In this document: piece by piece, positions 10,426 through 20,373 of the stretch
Layout: every line of letters starts with the position of its first letter
How positions within the stretch are numbered: the first letter of the stretch is position 1
Assembly: GCA_902590345.1 (NCBI GenBank)
Contig: CACIWK010000002.1
Coordinates: forward strand, 62,001-126,000
Reading direction: 5' to 3'
Length of the DNA: 64,000 nucleotides
Source: an uncultured Pelagibacteraceae bacterium
GTDB taxonomy: Bacteria; Pseudomonadota; Alphaproteobacteria; Pelagibacterales; AG-422-B15
The notes under the pieces: model-generated
Seen by the model: the letters and a program-made list of their open reading frames with translations, nothing else
What the model was told of the DNA's origin: nothing
Databases searched by the model: none
Position numbers and translations under genes: made by a program

Positions 10426-11497
10426 AAGCTCTTTTACCCTTCATGAAAACAGCATTTTTATCAAGGGGCCATCTTGGCCTCGGTTTAAAATTTAATTTAT
10501 TAAATTTTTTCCTTTCAAATCTCTCAATCCCTGCAAGCGCAATCATAGCTCCGTTATCAGTACAGTATTTAATTGATGGAAATAAAAACTCACAATTCTC
10601 GATAGCTTCAAGCGCTTTTAGAGATTGACGAATACTTTTATTTGCTGCGACTCCTCCAGCAACAACTATCTTTAAACTCTTCTTAGATTTAACCACTCGT
10701 TTGTATTCACGAACTGCATTCTGAGTTTTGGTGAAAATTATTTTATTAATGGTTGCTTGAAATGATGCTGACATGTCTTTTTTAAACTTTTCTGTACATC
10801 TGTTTTTAGCGACGATATTTGCAACTGCAGACTTTAATCCCGCAAATGAAAAATGTGCATTTTTTTCATGAATGAGTGGCATGGGCAGTTCAAACTTTTC
10901 TTCGTTGCCTAGTGCAGCATATTTTTCAATTTCGGGCCCTCCTGGATAACCCAGCTGAAGAAGTCGTGCAGTTTTATCAAAGGCCTCGCCCAAAGCATCA
11001 TCTATCGTTGTGCCAATACGCTTATAACTGTTGAAGTTTTTTATTATCGTGTATTCCGTATGCCCCCCTGAAACTAATAACAATAAATAAGGGTATTCAA
11101 TTTTCCTCTCAAGCTTGATTGAAAGAGCATGTCCCTCCAAATGGTTCACCGCAATGAAAGGCTTGTTCAAATAATGAGCAAGAGTTTTTCCAGCTACGAC
11201 ACCGACCAAAAGTCCCCCCAGCAATCCTGGCCCAGCAGTTGCTGATATTGCATCTATTTTTTTAAAACTTATTTTGGCGTCAGATAAAGCCTTGATTATA
11301 AGTTTATCAATGATATCCGAGTGCGCTCGAGCTGCTAATTCTGGAACGACGCCTCCATAAAACTTATGAATTTCTACTTGAGATTTTACCACGTTTGAAA
11401 GAACCTTGAATTTATTGTTCGTTTTCTCAACTATTGAAATAGAAGTTTCGTCACAACTCGACTCTATGCCTAATACTCGTATTATTTTTTTTGTCAT
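10415..11497 (-). CDS. tsaD: tRNA N6-adenosine threonylcarbamoyltransferase
   Basis: VLGIESSCDETSISIV, VNHLEGHALSIKL, LLLVSGGHTEY, VAGGVAANKSIRQSL. Confidence 0.96.
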   Translation of the reverse strand: MTKKIIRVLGIESSCDETSISIVEKTNNKFKVLSNVVKSQVEIHKFYGGVVPELAARAHSDIIDKLIIKALSDAKISFKKIDAISATAGPGLLGGLLVGVVAGKTLAHYLNKPFIAVNHLEGHALSIKLERKIEYPYLLLLVSGGHTEYTIIKNFNSYKRIGTTIDDALGEAFDKTARLLQLGYPGGPEIEKYAALGNEEKFELPMPLIHEKNAHFSFAGLKSAVANIVAKNRCTEKFKKDMSASFQATINKIIFTKTQNAVREYKRVVKSKKSLKIVVAGGVAANKSIRQSLKALEAIENCEFLFPSIKYCTDNGAMIALAGIERFERKKFNKLNFKPRPRWPLDKNAVFMKGKRAFEG

Positions 11498-11541
11498 ATA
11501 ATTTAATAATGTATCATATATACATTTAAGAATAATTATTT

Positions 11542-12504
11542 ATGTCAAATTTAAATAAAATTTTAGTTGGAATCAGAGACAGTGAACTATCAAGGACGCA
11601 AACTAATTTACTGCTTAATCAGTTAATAAGTGTTTCTGATAATATAGACATTGAGACATTTGATATAAAAACTATAAAAACAAAAGGGGATGTTCATAAC
11701 GAGCAGCGTCTTGATCAAATAGGTGGCAAAGGGTTATTTATAAAGGAAATTGAAGAACACATAAAAAGAAGTAAGGTTGATGTAGGTATTCATTCCATGA
11801 AAGATGTACCCGCCGAAGAGGACGGTAATGAACTTGAAATTATTTGTTGGTTTAAGCGTGAAAACCCATGCGAGGCCCTTCTATCTAATTCAGGTCAAAA
11901 TTTTTTTGATTTATCTCCTGGATCAGTTATCGGCACAAGCTCAATCAGAAGACGCGCCCAAATTCTCAATTTGAGAAAAGATCTAAAAATAAAATTACTT
12001 AGAGGAAATGTAGATACTCGTATCAGAAAACTAAAGGAAAATAATTATGACGCAATCATACTTAGTGTAGCGGGATTAAAACGGCTTGGACTGACCGAGC
12101 GCATAACAGAGGAACTAAGTGACGAACAATTTCTTCCTGCTGCATGTCAGGGCACAATTGGAGTGCAGTCAAAATGCAACAGTAATTTAAAAAAAGTATT
12201 TGAATTGATTAATCACGATGAAACAAAAATGGAATCAATAACCGAAAGACAAGTTTTAAAAAATATTAATGCTAATTGTAACAGCCCAGTATCTGTTTAT
12301 GCAAAAATTGTAAACAATATGATTTCAGTTCAATGTGATATTTTTGATCATGATGGTAATAAGTTATTTTCAAATAAAATTTCCAAGGAGAAAGAAAATT
12401 ATATCAAAATTGCAAACACACTTTCACAAGAAATTTTAAATGATCTTGGTCAAGAAAAAATAAATAAACTAAATGAACTAGATGATTTTAATTACACGCC
12501 TTAA
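11542..12504 (+). CDS. hemC: Hydroxymethylbilane synthase
   Basis: VGIRDSELSRTQTNLL, GIHSMKDVPAEE, GTSSIRRRAQILNLRKDLKIKLLRGNVDTR. Confidence 0.95.
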   Translation: MSNLNKILVGIRDSELSRTQTNLLLNQLISVSDNIDIETFDIKTIKTKGDVHNEQRLDQIGGKGLFIKEIEEHIKRSKVDVGIHSMKDVPAEEDGNELEIICWFKRENPCEALLSNSGQNFFDLSPGSVIGTSSIRRRAQILNLRKDLKIKLLRGNVDTRIRKLKENNYDAIILSVAGLKRLGLTERITEELSDEQFLPAACQGTIGVQSKCNSNLKKVFELINHDETKMESITERQVLKNINANCNSPVSVYAKIVNNMISVQCDIFDHDGNKLFSNKISKEKENYIKIANTLSQEILNDLGQEKINKLNELDDFNYTP

Positions 12505-13192
12505 GGAAGATAATACAACGATCAAAAAAAAGTTAGATGCTTTTAAAATTAAAAGCTCAGCAGAACCACTTTATAAAATAGAATATCTGTCCAAGAAAAT
12601 AAATCATGAAGATGAAAAAACATTTATTGTAGCCAGTAAGCAGGCAGTTAAGGTTATTCACTCAAATGTTAAGAAAGGAAATTTAAAAAAGAGTATTTTT
12701 CTTGTCATTGGGAAACAATCTTCTCTTCAACTAAAAAAATTGGGATTAAAAGTTAAGATAGTTGCACAAAATAGCCATGAGCTAATAAAAATAATAAAAA
12801 AAAATAAATTGTACGAGAAGGGTAAATTTGAATACCTCTGTGCAAATGCTTTTAACAAAGATTTTTTTTCAAGACTGTGTGACATCAATAAGAGTACAAA
12901 AAAAAACGTTCTCTATAATTTAGTTCCTAATCAGAAATTTTCAGAAAAAACGCTTAAACTTCTTAGGCAACAAAATATTACGATCGTTTTATTTTTTTCA
13001 AAATTTTCTTGTAATACTTTTTTTCAATTATGCAGATCTCATAAATTAAACAGAAAAAATCTTAATGGAATTCAATACATCACCTTAAGTAAAGAGATTG
13101 CGGATTTGCAGTGTCTTAAGGCATACAAGGTCAGCTGGGCTAATCGTCCTAATTTAGCTTCAATGCTTCAAAAGGTGGCATCCATTTATTAA
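12482..13192 (+). CDS. hemD: Uroporphyrinogen-III synthase-like protein
   Basis: Overlaps the hemC 3' end; MILITRLKEDNTTIKKKL N-terminus and FFSKFSCNTFF; divergent sequence, call rests partly on synteny. Confidence 0.65.
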   Translation: MILITRLKEDNTTIKKKLDAFKIKSSAEPLYKIEYLSKKINHEDEKTFIVASKQAVKVIHSNVKKGNLKKSIFLVIGKQSSLQLKKLGLKVKIVAQNSHELIKIIKKNKLYEKGKFEYLCANAFNKDFFSRLCDINKSTKKNVLYNLVPNQKFSEKTLKLLRQQNITIVLFFSKFSCNTFFQLCRSHKLNRKNLNGIQYITLSKEIADLQCLKAYKVSWANRPNLASMLQKVASIY

Positions 13193-13368
13193 ATGTAGGT
13201 ATATTTACATTATGTATAAGCATATTTATCACAGCCTGCTTATTAATTTTCAGTACTTATAAGTCGTAATGAAAAAATTTTGAATTTTCCGCGGATTTGA
13301 TGGGGTTTTAGGAAAAACCACTGTATGCATTAGGAGTAAAAATTGAATATTATCGGTACTTTAATTGC

Positions 13369-13382
13369 TTGACTAAAGTCAA
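13369..13382. promoter_or_regulatory. Perfect palindrome TTGACT-AA-AGTCAA (possible operator)
   Basis: 6-bp arms read directly; includes a -35-like TTGACT; 73 bp upstream of the DUF1302-like gene start. Confidence 0.35.
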
Positions 13383-13408
13383 TTTTTTAAGTTCAATAGT
13401 TCAAATTT

Positions 13409-13426
13409 AGCAATATTCTTATTGCT
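13409..13426 (+). other. Leader hairpin AGCAATA-TTCT-TATTGCT upstream of the DUF1302-like gene
   Basis: Perfect 7-bp inverted repeat with 4-nt loop, shortly before the GGGGGAG Shine-Dalgarno. Confidence 0.45.
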
Positions 13427-13454
13427 GACTATTAATATTTTAGGGGGAGACTAA

Positions 13455-16163
13455 ATGTTAAAAAAATCAATTATGTCACTTGTGTCTACACTTTTATTTG
13501 TAGTTGCGAGTTTTACTACTTCAAATGCGACTGAAGTTAACCTTGGAGGATTTACGGGTAACGTTTCAACAATTGTTACTCATGGATTTTCAATAAGAAC
13601 AGAAAAAAATAACTGCTTTCTAGTTTATGGTGCCGCAAACGATCAAACGGATGCACAAAAAGCCTTGATTGGTGGAGCACCATATAAGGGTAATGGTGGC
13701 TGTAACTACGAGCGTGATGATAACTTCGCTGCTACAACAACGGGTAGAGAGATTCATGTTGGTTCAGTTATGGGTGACGATGGTCGTCTTAACTTTGATA
13801 GAGGCGATGTAATTGATGCTGGTCAGTCTCTTGCATTGAGTTTTACAGGAAGCAATCCTGATGGCGTGAGATTAAACTTATCAGGTGTTGCATTAGTGAA
13901 CCCAGTATTAGATATTAACGATGTAGCTTTTAAAGCTCTAACTGGTGCTGCAAAAGATCATCTTGAAAGCAATATTAAATTAGGTAACGCATTTATCTCT
14001 GCTCCTGTTTCTCCCAATATAGATATTACCCTTGGTAATTATGTTCAAAGTCAGGGTGTAACTGCTTTGTTCCCAATTGGTGTTAATGTAGTAAATCCAG
14101 TTTCTCTCCCAATTCTACGATCACCTGGTGCACAATTAAAAGATGCATTACTTCCTCAAGCAATGTTAGGAGCTACCGCATATCTTGATGGCGGTGTTAC
14201 CATGGATGCTTATTATCAACTCGAGCAAAAAGAAATTGAGTTAGATGCTGCTGGATCTTTCTTTGGTAGTGAAGCTGTAGGTGTTGGAAGCAACACAGGT
14301 TTTATCAGTGCAGCAAATGTTAATGAAGGTACGGGGCCAGTAGATGGTAACTACTTTGATGTTGCTGAATGTGTTAAAGGAGTATCAAGAGTTAATTTGG
14401 CTGCCGTCGGTTCTGCTGGATTATGTGACTCATCTAATGCAGATCACCTATGGGGTGACAATGAGGATGGTTGGTCAGTCTTTATGGGCTTACAAGATGA
14501 TACCTTCGGAACTGGATACAATTCAACTGCTATAGGAATAGGACTTGCTAATCAAGTTACTGCCCTTGGCGACATAGAATCCATATTTGAGGGTGTTGCT
14601 GCTGGTGCAAGTCTTGAGTCAGCTTGGGATCTACTTCCAGGTCATGCATCAAGTGCAGACACTGATCATGATATGAGCGATACAAGAATTCGAAATGCTT
14701 TCACAAAACTATATACTCAATATCCTGGATTTGGGGATATGAGAGGTCTAGTGTACATTAGAAGAGCAAACGATGCGGAAGCCCCATCAACAGGTCAGTT
14801 CGGTTTAAATTTAACTGGCTACCTTGACAATGTAGGTACAGGACTTGAGTGGGGACTATATTATAACAACTCACACAGTAATGCTCCGAGACTGAGAATG
14901 CTCGCTATTGCTGATGGGTATGCAACAGATATGTTTGCAATGTTAAATAATTTAACCACTGCTACTCCAAATGGTTTAGGACAATACGATCCAACAAATG
15001 GCGCAGTGACTGTGACTGAACAAGCAATCATGTCGATTGCAGCTGGTCCGTCAGTTTGTGCACTAATAAATGATGCTACAGGTGCTTTCCAAGGTGGTGC
15101 TGCAGGTGGTACTGCTACTCACTTACACGATCCTTCACTTTGTTATAAGGCACAGGCTCAAGCTACTGCTGCAGGAGGTGAAATCGCTAATGCTGGTGGT
15201 CTCGATGCAATTTTAGGTGCAACCAACGGTGCGATTGCAACTTTAGCATTTGTAAATGGCGGAAGGTTCCAAGCATATTATCCTGAGGATATCCAGACTT
15301 TTGGTCTTTCATTATCTACAGGTCTCAATGGTTGGGCATCTAATTTAGAAATTGCTTTCAGACCTGACTATCCATTCCAGGTGGCTGGTGATGATTTAAT
15401 TAGAAACTTAATTGATAGTACATATGGTACTGCAGTACAAAGTACAGTTGCAGCTATTGCAGTGAATGATTTGTTGCCTTTAGTTGCGTCTACTAAGTGG
15501 TCTGCACAACCTAACTGTGATATCACTTCAACAGGAGGAAAAGCTGCTCCAAACGCGGCAGGCTATGTTGCTTGTGATGGAACAGCTGAATTTGATGCGT
15601 GGACACTTAATGCAAACTTTGCAAAATCATATACAGCATCTGAGCCATTTGTAGTGAATTCGGGTGCTGACTCAGCATTTGTATTAGTTGATATTGGTGC
15701 CGTCTCGGTTCCTGATTTAAACTATGCACAGGGTGTGGTTGCATCAGGTCAGTTCCAATCAGGATTTGACGTGCTTCAAAACGGTTGTAATAATGCGGCT
15801 GGAGCATACGCACTTTCTCAGCAATCAAACGGACTCTTTGGAGACGATTACTGTGAGGACGATGCTGGTCCTGATAAGAACGCAATCTCATATAAATTGC
15901 GTGGTGGATTAACTTATAATAACTTCAACAACACAAAATGGTCTTTTTCACCATCACTTGGTTTTAATCATGATGTAAAAGGAAATGCACCTTCTTCTCT
16001 TGGTGGATTTGTTGAGGGTAGAATGAGTGCTTCTGCTTCTGCAGCATTTACTTCTGGTGGCATGACTACAAGTGTTAGTTACCAAATGGAGCTAGGTGAT
16101 GAACTTAATAACTCGAGTGTTGACAAAGACTATGTCTCTGCCAACTTCTCATATGCATTTTAA
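13455..16163 (+). CDS. DUF1302-like outer-membrane protein
   Basis: 902 aa with signal peptide; GRLNFDRGDVIDAG motif; C-terminal aromatic YVSANFSYAF ending; followed by a DUF1329-like gene. Confidence 0.7.
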   Translation: MLKKSIMSLVSTLLFVVASFTTSNATEVNLGGFTGNVSTIVTHGFSIRTEKNNCFLVYGAANDQTDAQKALIGGAPYKGNGGCNYERDDNFAATTTGREIHVGSVMGDDGRLNFDRGDVIDAGQSLALSFTGSNPDGVRLNLSGVALVNPVLDINDVAFKALTGAAKDHLESNIKLGNAFISAPVSPNIDITLGNYVQSQGVTALFPIGVNVVNPVSLPILRSPGAQLKDALLPQAMLGATAYLDGGVTMDAYYQLEQKEIELDAAGSFFGSEAVGVGSNTGFISAANVNEGTGPVDGNYFDVAECVKGVSRVNLAAVGSAGLCDSSNADHLWGDNEDGWSVFMGLQDDTFGTGYNSTAIGIGLANQVTALGDIESIFEGVAAGASLESAWDLLPGHASSADTDHDMSDTRIRNAFTKLYTQYPGFGDMRGLVYIRRANDAEAPSTGQFGLNLTGYLDNVGTGLEWGLYYNNSHSNAPRLRMLAIADGYATDMFAMLNNLTTATPNGLGQYDPTNGAVTVTEQAIMSIAAGPSVCALINDATGAFQGGAAGGTATHLHDPSLCYKAQAQATAAGGEIANAGGLDAILGATNGAIATLAFVNGGRFQAYYPEDIQTFGLSLSTGLNGWASNLEIAFRPDYPFQVAGDDLIRNLIDSTYGTAVQSTVAAIAVNDLLPLVASTKWSAQPNCDITSTGGKAAPNAAGYVACDGTAEFDAWTLNANFAKSYTASEPFVVNSGADSAFVLVDIGAVSVPDLNYAQGVVASGQFQSGFDVLQNGCNNAAGAYALSQQSNGLFGDDYCEDDAGPDKNAISYKLRGGLTYNNFNNTKWSFSPSLGFNHDVKGNAPSSLGGFVEGRMSASASAAFTSGGMTTSVSYQMELGDELNNSSVDKDYVSANFSYAF

Positions 16164-16181
16164 TTTAGGGAGAGGAATAAA

Positions 16182-17399
16182 ATGAATAAATTAAATATAA
16201 GAAACTTAATTATCTCACTGGTAGCGGCTTTAGGTCTTTCGGTTACAACGGTTGTTGCTGATGGCCATAAGTACACCATTGATGGTTCTAACTACACATC
16301 TTACACAGATAAGTTGTCACCTGGACAAATTACAATGTTCGCAGCTTATCCTGAAACATATAAGATGAACGTTTATGAAACTGGTCCTGATTGTCAACTC
16401 GCTCCATCCATTGCAGCTATATCAACCACAAATGGTACTATGGTGAATGACAATGAGGGTATTGAAGTTCCAAACTTGGGTCAAGTTCCTTTCCCAAATC
16501 CTACTGACGCCCAACATTTTATTTGGAATATGAGAACTAATGCTGGTCATGACTCTTCAGTTTATCGTGTTGCAACCTCAACAAATGTTCAAGCTGATGG
16601 ATCAATTATAATTGGTCAGCAAGAAACAAACATTACATTCCCTGCTAATCCAAATACCGTTTCAAAATATGCAGATAAAAATATCTATGCAATGTTCATG
16701 CAAAAAAACTTAGGACCACCTAGGTCTGCAGGAGTTACAACTCTCGTGCATGACTTTTTTGACGGGTATCTTGCACCTCGTAAAGCATGGCAGTATAACC
16801 CTGCCACAAGACGTGTAAGAAGAGCACCTGACATTACATATGACACGGTTCTTCTTGCTGGTGGCGGTATCGTTGTTGTTGATCAATATAATGGGTTTAA
16901 TGGTGCGCAAGATAAATATGATTGGACATATGAGGGTAAGAAAACAATGGTTGTTCCATTTGACAACGATGCGCTGGCTGATAACGCTCTTGAGACAACA
17001 CACTCTCAATTCCACTTGAATCCTGACTATGTTAGATTTGAAGAAAGAGATGTTCATATTGTTCACGCGCAATTAAAACCAGGACAAAGACACCTATATG
17101 CTTCACGTACTTTCTATATTATGGATGATGATTTTTATCATTTATCAATCATGGATGCTTATGACGAAGCTGGTGAGTTAATGAGACACCAAATGGGAAC
17201 TGTCATCAGATCTGTTGAAGGTACAGATCCTACCACATGTAATGGTCAAGGTGAGTTTACTCATGACTTTGCTACAAGAACATATACTGGTAATAACCAA
17301 CTTGGTGCTGCCTTCAGTACACTTCCAACTATTTATAACGGTGAAGAAAAGCCAGCAAGCTTTTACACACCTGATGGTTTAAGAAGATACGCAAGATAA
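16182..17399 (+). CDS. DUF1329-like periplasmic protein
   Basis: Signal peptide; PFPNPTDAQHFIWNMR, RKAWQYNPATRRVRRAPDITYD, HIVHAQLKPGQRHLYASRTFYIMDDDFYHLSIMDAYDEAGELMR motifs. Confidence 0.82.
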   Translation: MNKLNIRNLIISLVAALGLSVTTVVADGHKYTIDGSNYTSYTDKLSPGQITMFAAYPETYKMNVYETGPDCQLAPSIAAISTTNGTMVNDNEGIEVPNLGQVPFPNPTDAQHFIWNMRTNAGHDSSVYRVATSTNVQADGSIIIGQQETNITFPANPNTVSKYADKNIYAMFMQKNLGPPRSAGVTTLVHDFFDGYLAPRKAWQYNPATRRVRRAPDITYDTVLLAGGGIVVVDQYNGFNGAQDKYDWTYEGKKTMVVPFDNDALADNALETTHSQFHLNPDYVRFEERDVHIVHAQLKPGQRHLYASRTFYIMDDDFYHLSIMDAYDEAGELMRHQMGTVIRSVEGTDPTTCNGQGEFTHDFATRTYTGNNQLGAAFSTLPTIYNGEEKPASFYTPDGLRRYAR

Positions 17400-17426
17400 G
17401 TCAGTATCAATAGATCTTTAATTTAG

Positions 17427-17457
17427 AACCCGACTTGAAATTTCAGAGTCGGGTTTT
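17427..17457 (+). terminator. Intrinsic terminator
   Basis: AACCCGACT-TGAAATTTCAG-AGTCGGGTT, 9-bp stem followed by a short T run; downstream of the DUF1329-like gene. Confidence 0.8.
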
Positions 17458-17471
17458 AGTTTTAAGTTGTT

Positions 17472-18599
17472 ATGTATAAGATTTTCCTATTTGTACTGAG
17501 TGCAGTTTTTTTTATAAATGCTGCGATAGCTTCCCAATTTAACTACGGTTCGGAGTTTGCAGCAATTTCACCAAATGCACATAAGACAACCATTACAGCT
17601 CTTGAGAAATCTGGTGACAGAATATTTGCTGTTGGAGTGCATGGTATTATTTTATACTCTGATGATGAAGGTGAGACATGGACTCAATCAGAGAAAGTTC
17701 CATTTAAGAAAACACTGACAGATATTAGTTGTCCGAGCCAAAATAAATGCTGGGCAACTGGTCATGATGCAACAATATTGCACTCTTTTGATGCAGGAAA
17801 AACTTGGCAAATCCAATATCAAGATTTTGATTTTGATGCTCCTTTACTTTCAATTCACATGTACGATGATTACGAGGGAGTTGCTCTTGGAGCTTTTGCC
17901 TTGTCACTGAGAACAGCTAACGGCGGTATAAGTTGGGATTATCTTTTTGTTGATGACGATGAATACCAACCGCATATAAATTATACTTATGGAGATAATC
18001 AGGCTTGGAGAAAATCTGCTCGAGATGAAGGATTTGCTGTTGGTGAATTCGGAAAGTATTATGTTACTGATGATAGAGGTTTAAATTGGCTTGCAATTGA
18101 AACTGGATATATGGGATCCTATTGGTCAGGCATAAAAGTTGATGAGGGTCAGTCTCTTTTGCTTGGTATGTCGGGTAATATTACTTTAGCAACTCTTTAT
18201 GAGATCAATGATGAAGTACCATCTAATAAGCTTACATCTATTGCTTGTTACGAGGCTGGTTATTTTAGAGGTGACTGCAAAGTATATGCATTTGATGACT
18301 TATTCATTGGTACTAAAAATAGCTTAACAAATGCTGATCTTTTAGAAGATGGAAGAATTGTGATGAGCGGAAACGGTGGAGTGGTAACGGTGATAGATAT
18401 GGTAAGAGATAAAACAATCAAAACTTGTGTTCGATCAGATCGTTTAAGTAATACTTCAATTATTCCACTTGGTACTGATAATTTCTTAATTGCTGGTGAA
18501 CAGGGGATGCGTAAACATAGTATGGAAGAATGTTATCAAAACTTTGTTTCGGAAACTTCTACATCACAAGATACATTTTATGAAATTAATATAAATTAA
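17472..18599 (+). CDS. YCF48/BNR-repeat (photosystem II stability/assembly factor-like) exported protein
   Basis: Repeats of DDEGETWTQSEKVPF, SFDAGKTWQIQYQ, DDRGLNWLAIETGY; signal peptide. Confidence 0.8.
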   Translation: MYKIFLFVLSAVFFINAAIASQFNYGSEFAAISPNAHKTTITALEKSGDRIFAVGVHGIILYSDDEGETWTQSEKVPFKKTLTDISCPSQNKCWATGHDATILHSFDAGKTWQIQYQDFDFDAPLLSIHMYDDYEGVALGAFALSLRTANGGISWDYLFVDDDEYQPHINYTYGDNQAWRKSARDEGFAVGEFGKYYVTDDRGLNWLAIETGYMGSYWSGIKVDEGQSLLLGMSGNITLATLYEINDEVPSNKLTSIACYEAGYFRGDCKVYAFDDLFIGTKNSLTNADLLEDGRIVMSGNGGVVTVIDMVRDKTIKTCVRSDRLSNTSIIPLGTDNFLIAGEQGMRKHSMEECYQNFVSETSTSQDTFYEININ

Positions 18600-19369
18600 T
18601 GTCACGTGTAGCTGGTAAGGTAGCAATAATAACTGGAGCTGCTTCAGGATTAGGTTATGCGGCCGCGGTTAAACTTCTTTCAGAAGGAGCTAAAGTGGTA
18701 CTTTCAGATATTAATGAAGAAGTAATTAATACAATGCCTGATCGATTAAGTGATTTTAGTAAAACTCAGTTCAGTACATTTGTTCATGATGTAACTAATG
18801 AGCAATCTTGGGTTGATTTAATTGAAAAAACTGAAACAGAATTTAGTCATGTAAATATACTTGTAAATAGCGCCGGTATATCTCTTGGTGCAGATGTAGT
18901 TTCCACAGAGTTTGAAATTTGGAAAAAGGTACACCAAGTAAATCTAGATAGTGTCTTTCTTGGATGTAAATATGCCGTACCAAAAATGAGTAAAGCGGGA
19001 CAAGGCTCGATCATTAATATTTCTTCAATATCAGGAATTGTTGCTGGTTGGAATACGGCTGCTTATAATTCATCAAAAGCTGGAGTGCGTTTACTCAGTA
19101 AGTCAGTTGCACTATATTGTGCCAAAAAAGGCTATGATGTGAGATGTAATTCTGTTCACCCGGCATTTGTAGATACTCCTATTCTTGATCCAATTAAGCA
19201 GGCTTTTGGTGCTGAGGAAGCTGTAGCAAAGCTTGCGCGTCAAATTCCAATGAATAAGATTGGAGATACAGACGATGTATCGTATGCAATTTTGTATTTA
19301 GCATCTGATGAGAGTAAATTTATGACAGGGACAGAAATTGTTCTTGATGGTGGATTAAGCGCAATGTAG
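18599..19369 (+). CDS. SDR-family oxidoreductase
   Basis: AIITGAASGLGYAAAVKL, LVNSAGIS, YNSSKAGVRLLSKSVA, TGTEIVLDGGLSAM. Confidence 0.93.
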   Translation: MSRVAGKVAIITGAASGLGYAAAVKLLSEGAKVVLSDINEEVINTMPDRLSDFSKTQFSTFVHDVTNEQSWVDLIEKTETEFSHVNILVNSAGISLGADVVSTEFEIWKKVHQVNLDSVFLGCKYAVPKMSKAGQGSIINISSISGIVAGWNTAAYNSSKAGVRLLSKSVALYCAKKGYDVRCNSVHPAFVDTPILDPIKQAFGAEEAVAKLARQIPMNKIGDTDDVSYAILYLASDESKFMTGTEIVLDGGLSAM

Positions 19370-19385
19370 TTTCATTCTTGAGACT

Positions 19386-20081
19386 ATGAAAATAAAAAAA
19401 GCATTAATGATTGTACACCAGCCTCGATCAAGTACTGGAGATGTGGGAATGAAATTACGTGAAAGAGGGTATGAACTTGACGTTCGAAGACCAGTCATAG
19501 GTGAAAAGCTACCTCAATCAATGAACGATCATGATGTTGCAGTAATTTACGGAGGACCTCCCAGTGCTAATGACGATATAGATTATATTAAGTATGAAAT
19601 TGAATGGATTTCAAAGGCATTATCTTCTAATAAGCCGTTTCTTGGTATTTGTCTGGGAGCACAAATGCTTGCAAAAAATTTGGGAGGTAGCGTTCAACGT
19701 GCAAAAGACAATCAATTTGAAATTGGTTTTTATGATATAAAGCCAACTGGAGATGGTCACAAAATATTTCAAAACCAAAAAACTTTTTTTCAATGGCATA
19801 AAGAGGGTTTCACAGTACCTAAATCCTGTGAAATTTTAGCGTTAGGTGAAACTTTCCCTCAACAAGCATTTAGTTATAAAAATGCAGTTGGTATACAATT
19901 TCACCCCGAGGTTAATCTTAAGATGCATTTAAGGTGGCTATATTTTGCAGGATACATGCTTCGAGAGAAGGGCGCACAAAAACGTCATTATCAAATGCAG
20001 CAACGACTTAGTCATGGAAAAAAAATCAATATGTGGTTAGACTCCTTTATAGATAATTACTTTCTCAGAGATAAATCATGA
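19386..20081 (+). CDS. Class I glutamine amidotransferase
   Basis: FLGICLGAQMLAKNLGG, VGIQFHPEVNLKMHLRW. Confidence 0.87.
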   Translation: MKIKKALMIVHQPRSSTGDVGMKLRERGYELDVRRPVIGEKLPQSMNDHDVAVIYGGPPSANDDIDYIKYEIEWISKALSSNKPFLGICLGAQMLAKNLGGSVQRAKDNQFEIGFYDIKPTGDGHKIFQNQKTFFQWHKEGFTVPKSCEILALGETFPQQAFSYKNAVGIQFHPEVNLKMHLRWLYFAGYMLREKGAQKRHYQMQQRLSHGKKINMWLDSFIDNYFLRDKS

Positions 20082-20371
20082 ACTCACTCATAATTCTTGT
20101 TGATCAAATTATAAATCTTTATACGTGGGTGTTGATTATTAATGTGATATTCAGTTGGTTAATTGCTATGAGCATATTTAATACTCAGAATAGAATTATT
20201 ATTGCTATATATTTTGGAACAAAAAGATTAACGGATCCACTTCTTAACCCAATAAGAAATTTTCTTCCAAATCTAGGAGGGATTGACATATCACCAGTTG
20301 TCTTAATTCTGATACTTTACTTTATAAGAAACTTACTTTACGAGTATTTTTATGCAGGAATTCCAATCTAA
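20078..20371 (+). CDS. YggT family protein
   Basis: 97 aa membrane protein; [28 protein letters not shown]. Confidence 0.9.
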   Translation: MNSLIILVDQIINLYTWVLIINVIFSWLIAMSIFNTQNRIIIAIYFGTKRLTDPLLNPIRNFLPNLGGIDISPVVLILILYFIRNLLYEYFYAGIPI

Positions 20372-20373
20372 AA

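Noticed and set aside
15607-15891. 94-aa minus-strand ORF and several other-frame ORFs inside the DUF1302-like gene
   Set aside because: Composition (His/Gln-rich) typical of antisense translation; the sense frame is continuous and protein-like.
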